The notes under the pieces: generated by a model
What the model saw: the letters and a program-made list of their open reading frames with translations, nothing else
Told to the model about the DNA's origin: nothing
Database searches by the model: none
Made by a program: the position numbers and the translations under genes
DNA from: Candidatus Eiseniibacteriota bacterium
GTDB lineage: Bacteria > Eisenbacteria > RBG-16-71-46
Assembly (NCBI GenBank): GCA_016710095.1
Contig: JADJLL010000034.1
Coordinates: 1 to 34,729 of the forward strand
Length of the DNA: 34,729 nucleotides
Reading direction: 5' to 3'
Shown: positions 9,215 through 17,563 of the stretch, piece after piece
How the letters are laid out: the number at the start of each line of letters is the position of its first letter
Numbering within the stretch: position 1 is the stretch's first letter

Positions 9215-9862
9215 CTACTTGTGCAGCGACTTGATCATCGCGTCGAAATCCTTCTCCGCCGCGCGGGCCGTCTTTTCGGGGCCCGTCATCTTGAAGAACA
9301 CCGAGCCCTGCGGACCCTCGACGATCGCCGCGACCAGGCGGTACGCCGACTTCTTGTCGGTCGCCTGCATCGTCGGACCGGACGGCGCGGTGTACGTGCC
9401 GTTCACGGCGACGCGGTGGATCTTGAACTCGCCGACTTCGAACTTCGAGCGGTCCGGCTGGCCGGGCTGCTCGAGCTGGCCGATCCAGCGGTCGATGTTC
9501 TCGTCCACGCCGCCGCCCTGGCCCTGACCGAAGTAGAAGACCGCGCACTCGGCGTCCTCGGCGTCACCGCCGACCTTGGGCACGCCGTACGTCGCGACGC
9601 GCATCGTGCGGGCGCCGAGATCCTTCCAGCCCGCCGGCGTCGTCCACTCGATGCCCGGGTGCGGAGCTTCCTCGGCGGGCATGCCGGGCATGCCGCCGCC
9701 GGCGTGCGGGTTCGCCGGGTCACCGGCCTCGCCGCCCATCTGCTCCTGCGCGGGCGGAGCCATCTCCTGCTGCTGCGGAGCCTGCATCTGCTTCTGCCAG
9801 ACGATGCCGCCCACGAAAGCCATCACGACGATGAAGCCGATGGCGAGAGTACGAATGTTCAT
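9215..9862 (-). CDS. Membrane-anchored protein with Met/Gln/Pro-rich linker
   Basis: A 215-aa protein with one N-terminal membrane segment (residues 5-22, LAIGFIVVMAFVGGIVW) and a low-complexity linker rich in Gln, Met, Pro and Gly (about 24-66). The soluble domain begins around residue 70 with IEWTTPAGWKDL and contains ECAVFYFGQGQGG. It resembles small uncharacterised periplasmic domains that begin with a tryptophan-containing strand, but I cannot assign a named family with confidence. Its stop codon touches the start codon of the DUF3365-like haem protein, so they form an operon and may act together in the periplasm. The start at 9862 is well placed for the membrane anchor. Confidence 0.75.
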   Translation of the reverse strand: MNIRTLAIGFIVVMAFVGGIVWQKQMQAPQQQEMAPPAQEQMGGEAGDPANPHAGGGMPGMPAEEAPHPGIEWTTPAGWKDLGARTMRVATYGVPKVGGDAEDAECAVFYFGQGQGGGVDENIDRWIGQLEQPGQPDRSKFEVGEFKIHRVAVNGTYTAPSGPTMQATDKKSAYRLVAAIVEGPQGSVFFKMTGPEKTARAAEKDFDAMIKSLHK

Positions 9863-10007
9863 GACTCGGAATCCCTTTCGAAAGGTCACCGCGCAGCCTG
9901 CAGGCGTGCCGAGGGGGGGCATGAACACGCCGTGAGCTGGATTGCGGGATGGAACGCGACTGCCGGTGTGAGACGCGGCGCAGTCTGCCGGATTCGGCCC
10001 CGATGTT

Positions 10008-10496
10008 CTAGTCGCCCGCCCGCTCCGCCGGGTCGGCCGGACGGCGCAGTTCCACGATCTCCACGGGCTCCGTCCCGACGGTCCGGCGCGTTCCTTCCAC
10101 GAAACCGAACGCACGGTAGAGCGCGATGGCGGGCGCGTTGGCCACGCCCGTCGAGACGACCAGCTCGCGATCGCCGCATTCGTGCACGAGGTGAGCGACC
10201 AGCGCGCGCCCGATGCCCTGGCGGTGATGCGCCGGAATGACGGTGAGCGCGCCCACGAGCTGCGCGCCGTCGCGGCGCCGCTCCAGCGTCATCGTGCCGA
10301 GCAGCTCGCCGTCGCGCACCGCCGCGAACACGCGGCCCTCGATCGCCGCGACTTCCTCGGCGGTGATGCGCATGGGCGGGAAGTCCTTCACGCCGAGCCA
10401 TGCGGCCTCGACGGCGTAGGCCTCACGCTGCAGCTGCGCGACGCGCGCGGCCATCGCGGGCTCGCGGTGTTCCAGCAGGACGACTCCGAAAGTCAT
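10008..10496 (-). CDS. GNAT family N-acetyltransferase
   Basis: A 162-aa acetyltransferase predicted to move an acetyl group from acetyl-CoA to an amine. The acetyl-CoA pyrophosphate loop is visible as VIPAHHRQGIGRALVAHL (residues 86-103, with the Q/RxxGxG core at 92-97). The usual late motif NAPAIALYRAFGFVEGTRR follows near residue 125. Length is normal for a single GNAT domain. The ATG at 10496 overlaps the stop codon of the upstream TMEM175-like gene (ATGA), so translation is probably coupled. The substrate is not predictable from sequence. Confidence 0.88.
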   Translation of the reverse strand: MTFGVVLLEHREPAMAARVAQLQREAYAVEAAWLGVKDFPPMRITAEEVAAIEGRVFAAVRDGELLGTMTLERRRDGAQLVGALTVIPAHHRQGIGRALVAHLVHECGDRELVVSTGVANAPAIALYRAFGFVEGTRRTVGTEPVEIVELRRPADPAERAGD

Positions 10497-11092
10497 TTCG
10501 ACAACTCCTCGAGCGTGCGCTCGATGCGACGGTCGGGTACGAGCCACATGATCGCGACGAGCACGTACAGCACGAGCGAGGCGATGGGCTGGAAGAAGGC
10601 GAGCACGATACCGAGCGAGTACGCGCCGAGCGACGTGTATTCCTTGCCGGCGTTGCCGATCGCCTTGGCGAGCGCCGAATCGTTGCCGTGGCGCGCGACG
10701 AGCGACTTGGCGAGCAGCCAGTACGCGAAACCCGACATGAGCAGCACGAGGCCGTAGAACGCGATCGGCCCGCCGCGCAGGCCGCTGTGTCCCATCCACG
10801 TCGTCGCGAACGGCACGAGCGAGAGCCAGAAGAGCAGGTGCAGGTTCGCCCAGAGGATCGTGCCGCTCACCTTGTGCACGGCCTGCAGCATGTGGTGATG
10901 GTTGTTCCAGTAGATCCCGACGAACACGAAGCTGAGCAGGTAGCCGAACAGCGTCGGCAGCACGGACACGATGTCCGGCAGGTCGTGCCCTTCGGGCACG
11001 TGGATCTCGAGCACCATGATCGTGATGATGATCGCGATCACGCCGTCGCTGAACGCTTCGAGGCGCCCCTTGGTCATGTAAGCGTTGGCCAT
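10493..11092 (-). CDS. TMEM175/DUF1211 family membrane protein (putative potassium channel)
   Basis: A 199-aa inner-membrane protein with about six hydrophobic segments. The family signature RLEAFSDGVIAI (residues 10-21, FSDG at 14-17) opens the first helix. IYWNNHHHMLQAVH (around residues 60-73) and WLSLVPFATTWMG (around 90) are also typical of the family. Characterised bacterial relatives form potassium-permeable channels, so a similar role is inferred. The ATG at 11092 has a GAAGGAGT site at good spacing. Its stop overlaps the start of the GNAT gene. Confidence 0.88.
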   Translation of the reverse strand: MANAYMTKGRLEAFSDGVIAIIITIMVLEIHVPEGHDLPDIVSVLPTLFGYLLSFVFVGIYWNNHHHMLQAVHKVSGTILWANLHLLFWLSLVPFATTWMGHSGLRGGPIAFYGLVLLMSGFAYWLLAKSLVARHGNDSALAKAIGNAGKEYTSLGAYSLGIVLAFFQPIASLVLYVLVAIMWLVPDRRIERTLEELSK

Positions 11093-11115
11093 ATGTGCCG
11101 CACTCCTTCGTTGGG

Positions 11116-11787
11116 TCAGGCGCGCACGAGTGCGAGCAGGAATCCGTCGTAGCCCTTGGCGCCGACCGTCTGGATCGCGGTCGCGGTCACGCGCGGCTCG
11201 CGCGACAGCCGTTCGATGGCGGCACGCGTGCCGAGCACCGCGGGGTTGTCGCTCGCCGCGTCGATCACCGCGCCGTCACGCACGACGTTGTCGAGCACGA
11301 GCACGCCGCCGTCGCGCAGCAGCTTCAGCGCCCAGTCGATGTACACGGAATTGCCGGGCTTGTCGGCGTCGATGAACACGAAGTCGAACGGGGCCACGCC
11401 CTCGGCGTGCAGCGCCGCGAGCGAGTCCGCCGCCGCGCCTTCGCGCAGCTCGATCACGTGCGCGAGTCCGGCCCGCTCGAAGTTCGCGCGCGCGACCGCC
11501 GCGTGCTTCGCGTCGAGTTCGAGCGTCACCACGCGGCCGCCCTCGGGCAGCGCGCGCGCCAGCCAGATCGTGCTGTAGCCGCCGAGCGTGCCCACCTCGA
11601 GCACGCGCTTCGCGCCGTGCAGTCGTGCGAGCAGGTGCAGCATCTTGCCCTGCGCGGTGGACACGGCGATCGCGGGCAGCCCGCCGGCGTCGCACGCGGC
11701 GAGCACCGCCTGCATGTCGTCTTCCTCGGGGATCAGCTGCTCTTCGATGTAGTCGTCCACCGCCGCCCAGAGATTCGTGTCCCTCAC
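11116..11787 (-). CDS. Class I SAM-dependent O-methyltransferase
   Basis: A 223-aa enzyme of the caffeoyl-CoA/catechol O-methyltransferase type, which transfers methyl from S-adenosylmethionine to a hydroxyl group, usually with a divalent metal. SAM motif I is VLEVGTLGGYSTIWLA (residues 62-77). The metal and catalytic block FDFVFIDADKPGN is near residue 130, and GGVLVLDNVVRDG follows near 155. A GTG start at 11787 is preferred: it overlaps the cupin stop (GTGA) and has a GGGGAG site upstream. The longer reading from 11826 would overlap the cupin gene by 43 bases. The natural acceptor is unknown. Confidence 0.9.
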   Translation of the reverse strand: MRDTNLWAAVDDYIEEQLIPEEDDMQAVLAACDAGGLPAIAVSTAQGKMLHLLARLHGAKRVLEVGTLGGYSTIWLARALPEGGRVVTLELDAKHAAVARANFERAGLAHVIELREGAAADSLAALHAEGVAPFDFVFIDADKPGNSVYIDWALKLLRDGGVLVLDNVVRDGAVIDAASDNPAVLGTRAAIERLSREPRVTATAIQTVGAKGYDGFLLALVRA

Positions 11788-12131
11788 GGCCGCTCCCCGC
11801 CCTTGGGTCCCCAGAACACGACCCACGTCGCGAAGCCTTCCGAGAACTCCGTGAAGCGGTGCTCGACCCCCGCGGGCACGAACAGGCAGTCACCCGGCGC
11901 GAACGCGTGCGGCACGCCGTCCACCGTGAGCACGCCGGTGCCCTGGTGAATGAAGTACAGCTCGTCCTGCTCGTGCGGCGTCTGCGGGTCGTGGCCGACG
12001 GGCGCGTAGTACTCGACGGTCATGGTGCCGTGCTCGAGCGCGCCGGCGAAGCGTTCGCCCTGGGGCCACCGGGCCGTGACCGGGCCGGGAATGCGCGAGA
12101 GCACCTCGCCCGGCGTGGCGTGGATCTTCAT
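11784..12131 (-). CDS. Cupin domain protein
   Basis: A 115-aa single-domain cupin. The first conserved motif reads HEQDELYFIHQGTGVLTVDG (residues 53-72), with H53, Q55 and E57 in the metal-ligand positions. The second motif is PGDCLFVPAGVEHRF (79-93), with H91. Such small cupins bind a metal and act as isomerases, dioxygenases or sensors. The first motif has Gln where a second His is common. The gene has a strong GGGAGG site before the ATG at 12131 and overlaps the start of the O-methyltransferase, suggesting the two enzymes act on related compounds. Confidence 0.85.
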   Translation of the reverse strand: MKIHATPGEVLSRIPGPVTARWPQGERFAGALEHGTMTVEYYAPVGHDPQTPHEQDELYFIHQGTGVLTVDGVPHAFAPGDCLFVPAGVEHRFTEFSEGFATWVVFWGPKGGERP

Positions 12132-12283
12132 GAAGCCTCCCTGAGGATGGATGGGATTCGCGCGCAGGGCACCACAGCGGCGGCCCGGAGCCAAACGTTT
12201 TTTCGCGAACGCGGCGTATCACACGGACGATCCGGCCACCTTTGAGGGTGAACGACCCGCCCCCACCCGTCCGGAGACCGCCC
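12132..12283. promoter_or_regulatory. Divergent intergenic region
   Basis: This 152-base gap separates the minus-strand cupin operon from the plus-strand secreted-protein gene and must hold promoters for both. It is GC-rich with a T run near 12200. I do not see convincing -35 and -10 boxes. Confidence 0.35.
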
Positions 12284-13339
12284 GTGCCCACCCTTCGCAC
12301 CACGCTCTGCACCGCACTGTTCGCGGTCGTCATCGCTTTCGGCGCCTCCGGCGCCTCCGTCGCGAGCGCGCAGTCGCTCACGCTCGTGAACACGCCCGCC
12401 GCCGGCTCGACCCGTTTCGCGCTCTTCCTCGTGGACGCCGGCAAGCTGCGCGACCAGAGCACGACGCAGGCGAAGGCCCACCTGGTCGACCAGCTCACGC
12501 CCTTCGGTCTCACGCCCGCGTACGTGAACACCGACTTCAACGGCACGCCGATCGTGTGCGGCGCGGCGCGCTTCGGCGTCTCGCAGATGTTCACGTACGA
12601 CCACGCGATCCTCCCGCTCCAGACGGTCGAGGACGGTCCGGAGGGGCTCACGCTCGACCGCGGTGTCTCGCAGATCTTCGCGGTCAACTTCCACACGCCC
12701 TTCTCGGTGGCCGACCCCTACGATCCGGGCCGCGACGTGCACGTGCACTTCGACACTCCGATGAACGAGTTCGGTTTCGTCGCGAGCTTCACGATGGCCG
12801 CGGGCGGCGCGCTCATCTGCGACACGCTTCACATCCGTGCGTACAGCGACGTGGACCAGGACGGCGACCGCGACACGCTGTACCTCGACTTCGCGCCGCG
12901 CGTGGACCAGGTCGAATGGGTCGGCGTGCGCGTTCCGACGGGCTTCACCGACCTCGACTTCGAGCCGCGCTACGCGGACGGCTCGCAGGGCGTGATCGTG
13001 ATGGGCCAGACCTGGTACCACCCGTGGGTCGCGACGGCCGGCGTCGGCGACGACGCGTTCGCCACGCTCGAGTGCTCCGCGCCGATGCCGAGCCCTTCGC
13101 GCGGCGACGTCGCGGTGCGGTTCACGCTGCCCGCCGCGGGCCGGGTGAGCGCGCAGGTGTACGACGCGAGCGGACGACTCGTGCGCACGCTGCTCGACGC
13201 GCAGGCCGCGCCGGGCCTGCACGAAGCCCGCTGGGACGGGCGCGCCGCGGACGGCGCCCGGGCCCAGGCCGGCGTGTACTTCGTGCGGATCGCGGCCGGC
13301 GGAAGCGTCGCGACGAAGAAGCTCGTGCGCGTGAACTGA
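12284..13339 (+). CDS. Secreted protein with C-terminal FlgD-like domain
   Basis: A 351-aa exported protein. The GTG start at 12284 has a GGAG site 7 bases upstream and leads straight into a signal peptide (LRTTLCTALFAVVIAFGASG) ending near ASAQS. The body (about 35-260) is beta-rich, with phrases such as HVHFDTPMNEFGFVASF and LYLDFAPRVDQVEWVGVRVP, resembling calcium-type lectin or jelly-roll domains of secreted proteins; I cannot name a family. Residues 265-351 form a FlgD-like Ig tail: PMPSPSRGDVAVRFTLP, VYDASGRLVRTL, HEARWDGRAADG, AGVYFVRIAAGG. Such tails serve as export or surface-sorting signals in FCB-group bacteria. A hairpin follows the gene. Confidence 0.8.
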   Translation: MPTLRTTLCTALFAVVIAFGASGASVASAQSLTLVNTPAAGSTRFALFLVDAGKLRDQSTTQAKAHLVDQLTPFGLTPAYVNTDFNGTPIVCGAARFGVSQMFTYDHAILPLQTVEDGPEGLTLDRGVSQIFAVNFHTPFSVADPYDPGRDVHVHFDTPMNEFGFVASFTMAAGGALICDTLHIRAYSDVDQDGDRDTLYLDFAPRVDQVEWVGVRVPTGFTDLDFEPRYADGSQGVIVMGQTWYHPWVATAGVGDDAFATLECSAPMPSPSRGDVAVRFTLPAAGRVSAQVYDASGRLVRTLLDAQAAPGLHEARWDGRAADGARAQAGVYFVRIAAGGSVATKKLVRVN

Positions 13340-13372
13340 AGGCTCGCGCCGCGACTCCTGAAGCGGCACGAG

Positions 13373-13408
13373 AGCGGCCCCGCCCGGCTTGTCCGCGGCG
13401 GGGCCGCT
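13373..13408 (+). terminator. Hairpin after the secreted-protein gene
   Basis: Twelve-base perfect arms (13373-13384 and 13397-13408) with a 12-base loop, 34 bases past the stop codon. There is no clear T run. Confidence 0.6.
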
Positions 13409-13486
13409 CCACTACCTTGCCACTTCCCGCTCCGCCCGGCGCCCTCGCGGCCCCGAGCCCACCGACCTTCGAACGAGCCGACGCCC

Positions 13487-14779
13487 ATGAGTAACCGCCA
13501 CGACCAGTTCCTGCCCGACCTCGAATGGCGCGGGCTGCTGCACCAGACGACGTCCGACGACCTGCGCGGCGAACTCGCGAAGGGACCGGTCACGGGCTAC
13601 ATCGGCTTCGATCCCACGGCGGCGAGCCTGCACATCGGCAGCCTGCTGCAGGTGCTCGGCCTCGTGCGGCTGCAGCGCGCGGGCCACAAGCCGATCGCGG
13701 TCGTCGGCGGAGGCACGGGACTGATCGGCGATCCGAGCGGCAAGACCGCGGAGCGCCAGCTGCTCACGCGCGAGAAGCTCGACTTCAACGTCGCGGGCAT
13801 CCGCAAGCAGCTCGAGCAGTACCTCGACTTCGAAGGACCGTGCGCGGCGAAGCTCGTCAACAACGCCGACTGGCTCTGCAACATCGGCTTCATCGACTTC
13901 CTGCGCGACATCGGCAAGCACTTCTCGGTCAACTCGCTCGTCGCGCGCGACAGCGTGAAGCTGCGGCTCGAAGCGCGCGAGCAGGGCATGTCGTTCACCG
14001 AGTTCTCGTACGTGCTGCTGCAGGCGTACGACTTCCTCAAGCTGTACGACCTGCACGGCTGCACGCTGCAGGTGGGCGGCTCGGACCAGTGGGGCAACAT
14101 CGTCGACGGCGCGGATCTCATCCGCCGTCTGCGCGGCGCTTCGGCGTTCGGGCTCACGCAACCGCTCGTGACCAAGTCGGACGGCAGCAAGTTCGGCAAG
14201 TCCGAAGGCGGCAACGTGTGGATCGACGCCGACCTCACGCCGCCCTACGTGTTCTACCAGTACTGGCTCAACGCGTCCGACGACGACGTGAAGAAGTACC
14301 TGCGCTACTTCACGCTCATGGAGCGCGAAGCGATCGAAGCGCTCGACGCCGAGGTCGCGAACCATCCGTCGGGCCGCGTGGCACAGAAGACGCTGGCCGA
14401 CGAAGTCACGAAGCTCGTGCACGGCGACGCGGGCGTGACGGAGGCGAAGCGCGCCACGGCGGCGCTGTTCGGCGACGGCGACCTGCGCGCGCTGAGCGCG
14501 CAGGAGCTCGAGCGCGCGCTCGCGGGCGTGCCGAGCGTCGAGTTCCCGCGCGAGAAGCTCGGGACGCCCGAAGCCTCGCTCGCGTCGGTGCTCGCGCTCG
14601 CGAAGCTGGCGCCGTCCAAGGGCCAGGCGCGCACGCTCATCACGGGCGGCTCGCTGCGCGTGAACGGCGTGAAGCGCGACCAGCCCGAGCAGGTGCTCAC
14701 GGGCGAGGACGTGCTGGGCGGCGGGCTGATCGTGCTGCGCAAGGGCAAGACCTACGCGGTGGCGCGCATCGTCGGCTGA
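13487..14779 (+). CDS. tyrS: Tyrosyl-tRNA synthetase
   Basis: Class I aminoacyl-tRNA synthetase (430 aa) that attaches tyrosine to tRNA-Tyr in the cytoplasm. The ATP-binding HIGH-type motif is SLHIGSLLQV (H49-I-G-S52). The KMSKS-type loop is KFGKS (235-239). Tyrosine-pocket blocks include GYIGFDPTA (38-46), SYVLLQAYDFL (174-184) and GGSDQWGNI (197-205). A C-terminal S4-like RNA-binding domain starts around residue 365 (ARTLITGGSLRVNG). Length matches the bacterial TyrS group. The ATG at 13487 gives the family N-terminus, although no strong ribosome-binding site is visible. The gene stands alone between two hairpins. No T-box leader or tRNA gene is seen nearby. Confidence 0.97.
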   Translation: MSNRHDQFLPDLEWRGLLHQTTSDDLRGELAKGPVTGYIGFDPTAASLHIGSLLQVLGLVRLQRAGHKPIAVVGGGTGLIGDPSGKTAERQLLTREKLDFNVAGIRKQLEQYLDFEGPCAAKLVNNADWLCNIGFIDFLRDIGKHFSVNSLVARDSVKLRLEAREQGMSFTEFSYVLLQAYDFLKLYDLHGCTLQVGGSDQWGNIVDGADLIRRLRGASAFGLTQPLVTKSDGSKFGKSEGGNVWIDADLTPPYVFYQYWLNASDDDVKKYLRYFTLMEREAIEALDAEVANHPSGRVAQKTLADEVTKLVHGDAGVTEAKRATAALFGDGDLRALSAQELERALAGVPSVEFPREKLGTPEASLASVLALAKLAPSKGQARTLITGGSLRVNGVKRDQPEQVLTGEDVLGGGLIVLRKGKTYAVARIVG

Positions 14780-14840
14780 CGCAAAACGCGAAGTGCATCC
14801 GGCCGCTCCGTGCAGTTCGGGGCGGCCGTCGCGTTTTGCG
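14780..14840 (+). terminator. Long hairpin after tyrS
   Basis: Perfect 11-base outer arms (14780-14790 and 14830-14840) enclose a second GC-rich inverted pair around 14800-14827, starting right after the tyrS stop codon. The second arm contains TTTT, so it can act as a terminator. Confidence 0.7.
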
Positions 14841-14863
14841 AGGCGAAGAACCGCAATTGCCCG

Positions 14864-14893
14864 TTGCAGCCGCGAAAATCGCCCCGGTATGAT
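14864..14893 (+). promoter_or_regulatory. Sigma-70-like promoter for the eight-repeat secreted protein
   Basis: TTGCAG (14864-14869) and TATGAT (14888-14893) are separated by 18 bases, in a locally AT-richer patch between the tyrS terminator and the next start codon at 14967. This is the best vegetative-type promoter in the window. Confidence 0.55.
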
Positions 14894-14966
14894 TTTCGAT
14901 GTCATACCACGCTCAGGCTCCCCCCGGGCCCCGCGCACTCCCATCCCATCCTCTTCGGAGTTCGTC

Positions 14967-17387
14967 ATGCGCCGCCGACTCTCGCCTTTGCTTCTCGCTC
15001 TGCTCCTGACGTCGGCGGTCGCACCGCCTTCGCTCGCCGCCTGGTCAAACAACCCGTTCACGGGCAACAACCTCGTCAGCAACGCGGCCAACTCGCAGAT
15101 GGAGCCCTCCGCCGTTTCCGACGGCGCAGGCGGCGTACTGATCGCGTGGACCGATACGCGCGCGGGCGTGAGCGACATCTACGCGCAGCACCTCGACGCC
15201 GCGGGCGTGCCGCTGTGGACCGCGAACGGCATCGCCGTGTGCAACGCCGGCGGCCAACAGACGTCCCCGCGAGTCGTCTCGGACAACAATGGCGGCATGC
15301 TCGTCGTGTGGCTGGACTCGCGCACGTCCCCCGCGACCGACATCTACTGCCAGCGGGTGCTCGCCAACGGCACGATGCAGTTCACCGCCAACGGCGTCGC
15401 GATGAACACCGCGGCGGGCAGCGCCTCCGAACTCCGTGCCATCTCGGACGGCCTCGGCGGCATCATCGCCTGCTGGCTCGACTCGCGCGCGGGCGGCATC
15501 GACGTCTACGCGCAGCGCATCACCAACGCCGGCACTCCATTCTGGACCGCGAACGGTGTCGCGATCTGTACGGCCGCTTCGACCTCACGGCGCAACCTGC
15601 ACATGGCGACCGATCTGGGCGCGGGCGCGGTCATCGCATGGGACGAGTCGCGCATCCTCGCCAACGCATACGACATCTACGCGTCGCGCGTGCTCGCCAA
15701 CGGTGCGGTGGCCTGGGCGGTCAACGGCTCGATCGTGTGTTCGTCGCCGGCCAACCAGACCTGGTCGCAGTTGTGCTCGGATGGCACCGGTGGCGCGATC
15801 ATCGCCTTCAACGACGACCGCAATGGCAACTCCGACATCTACGCGCAGCGCACGAACAGCTCGGGCGCGCCGCAGTGGGGCGCGAGCGGAGTCCCGGTGT
15901 GCGCGAACACGCTGGCGCAGGACCAGGCGCAGGTGGTGTCCGACGGCTTCGGCGGCGCGCTGATCGCCTGGTCCGACTATCGCTCGAGCACGAGCGACGT
16001 CTACTGCCAGCGGGTCTACCCCGACGGCGGAGCGGCCTGGACCCTGGACGGCGTCGGCGTGTGCACGGCGACGGGCTCGCAGGAGGTACCCGTCATCGCG
16101 AGCGACGGGCAGGGCGGCGCGCTGCTGGCCTGGCAGGATTGGCGCTTCAACAACGGGCTCGACGTGTTCGCCCAGCGCCTCAGCTCGACCGGCTCGACTC
16201 AGTGGACCACCAACGGCACGTCGGTCTGCCAGGCGTTCGCGAATCAGGGCATCATCAGTCTCGTCTCCGATGGCGCCGGCGGTGCGATCGCCGTCTGGCA
16301 GGACACTCGCTCCGGAACGACCAGCGACGTCTACGCGCAGCGCATCGAACGCTACGGCTTCCTCGGCAACCCCGAGCCGTCGATCACGTCGGTCGCCGAC
16401 GTGAAGAACGACCAGGGCGGCGCGGTGAAGGTCACGTGGAGCGCGTCGTACCTCGACGCCGATCCCACGTACGGCATCACGGAGTACCGCGTGTTCCGCA
16501 GCGTGCCGGGGCCGCTGCTCGCCAACGGCGCGCTCGGCGCGGGCCGCGGCACGACGACCGACAGCGACGAAGCCGTGCGTGTCGGCAAGCTGCTCGTGAC
16601 GCCGAACGGCGCGCAGGTCACCACGTGGGAGTTCGTCGGCACGCAGGCCGCCGAGGCGTTCCCGTCGTACTCGCGCGTGGTCGCGACCACCGCGGACTCG
16701 GTCGGCGGCTCGAACCCGCGCACGTACTTCCTCGTGGAAGCGCGCGCGTCCACGTCGATCTCGAGCGATCGCTGGTCGTCGGCGCCGGACTCCGGCTATT
16801 CGGTCGACAACCTCGCGCCCGCCGCGCCCGCGCCGCTCACGGGCCAGTACGCCGCCGGCACGACGCAGCTGCACTGGAACCGCAACAGCGAGGCCGACCT
16901 CGCGGGCTATCGCCTGTATCGCGGCGCTTCCGTTTCGTTCGTTCCGTCACCGGCCAACTTCGTCGCGCAGCTGCCCGACACCGGCACCGCGGACGCCGCC
17001 GGCGCGCCGTACGTGTACAAGGTCACCGCGGTGGACGTGCACGGCAACGAGTCGCCGGTCGCGACGCTGATCCCGTCGGGCACGCTCGGCGTGGACGATG
17101 CCGCACGCGCGACGTTGTCGTTCGCCGCGCCCTCTCCCAACCCGGCGCGCGGCTCGGCGACTTTGCGCTGGTCCACGTCGAAGGCGGGACTCGTGAAGCT
17201 CGCGCTCTACGACGCCGCCGGCCGCCGCGTGGCGGTCGTGCGCGAGGGCGTGATGGAAGCCGGCACGCACGCGGCGACGCTCGCGCTGCGCGACGGCGCG
17301 GGGCGTGACCTCGCGGCCGGGCTGTACCTCGCGCGCCTCGAAGCCGAGGGCCGCACGATCACGCGGAGGGTCGCGGTCGTTCGTTGA
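14967..17387 (+). CDS. Secreted eight-repeat protein with Fn3-like and FlgD-like domains
   Basis: An 806-aa exported protein. Residues 1-24 are a signal peptide. From about residue 47 to 460 there are eight repeats of 50-55 aa, each built on SDGxGGxxIAWxDxRxxxxDIYAQR followed by an ANGxxVC turn; this fits a beta-propeller. Most repeats carry one Cys at the same place. Two fibronectin-III-like domains follow (about 470-600, with ITEYRVFRSVPG; about 610-700, with DLAGYRLYRGAS and YVYKVTAVDVHGNESP). A FlgD-like tail closes the protein (about 706-806): PSPNPARGSATLRWS, LYDAAGRRVAVV, LAAGLYLARLEAEGR. The role is unknown; adhesion or surface enzymes are possible for this build. The ATG at 14967 is chosen for its GGAG site and the signal peptide. 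Confidence 0.85.
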   Translation: MRRRLSPLLLALLLTSAVAPPSLAAWSNNPFTGNNLVSNAANSQMEPSAVSDGAGGVLIAWTDTRAGVSDIYAQHLDAAGVPLWTANGIAVCNAGGQQTSPRVVSDNNGGMLVVWLDSRTSPATDIYCQRVLANGTMQFTANGVAMNTAAGSASELRAISDGLGGIIACWLDSRAGGIDVYAQRITNAGTPFWTANGVAICTAASTSRRNLHMATDLGAGAVIAWDESRILANAYDIYASRVLANGAVAWAVNGSIVCSSPANQTWSQLCSDGTGGAIIAFNDDRNGNSDIYAQRTNSSGAPQWGASGVPVCANTLAQDQAQVVSDGFGGALIAWSDYRSSTSDVYCQRVYPDGGAAWTLDGVGVCTATGSQEVPVIASDGQGGALLAWQDWRFNNGLDVFAQRLSSTGSTQWTTNGTSVCQAFANQGIISLVSDGAGGAIAVWQDTRSGTTSDVYAQRIERYGFLGNPEPSITSVADVKNDQGGAVKVTWSASYLDADPTYGITEYRVFRSVPGPLLANGALGAGRGTTTDSDEAVRVGKLLVTPNGAQVTTWEFVGTQAAEAFPSYSRVVATTADSVGGSNPRTYFLVEARASTSISSDRWSSAPDSGYSVDNLAPAAPAPLTGQYAAGTTQLHWNRNSEADLAGYRLYRGASVSFVPSPANFVAQLPDTGTADAAGAPYVYKVTAVDVHGNESPVATLIPSGTLGVDDAARATLSFAAPSPNPARGSATLRWSTSKAGLVKLALYDAAGRRVAVVREGVMEAGTHAATLALRDGAGRDLAAGLYLARLEAEGRTITRRVAVVR

Positions 17388-17409
17388 TCCCGATGCATCA
17401 CGAAGCACA

Positions 17410-17443
17410 CGAAGGGGCGGGCCGACATCGGTCCGCCCCTTCG
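17410..17443 (+). terminator. Terminator hairpin
   Basis: Eleven-base perfect arms (17410-17420 and 17433-17443) with further pairing inside, 22 bases after the stop codon of the eight-repeat protein. Confidence 0.7.
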
Positions 17444-17563
17444 CGTTGCGCCCCGGAGCACGAGGGCGAAACGACGCTGTGATTCCTGCGTGAACGCGTC
17501 GTCTCAACAGGTGCGACCCTGCCGGCCCGATGCTCGGCCGCCCTCGATCCCCGGAAACCCCCG

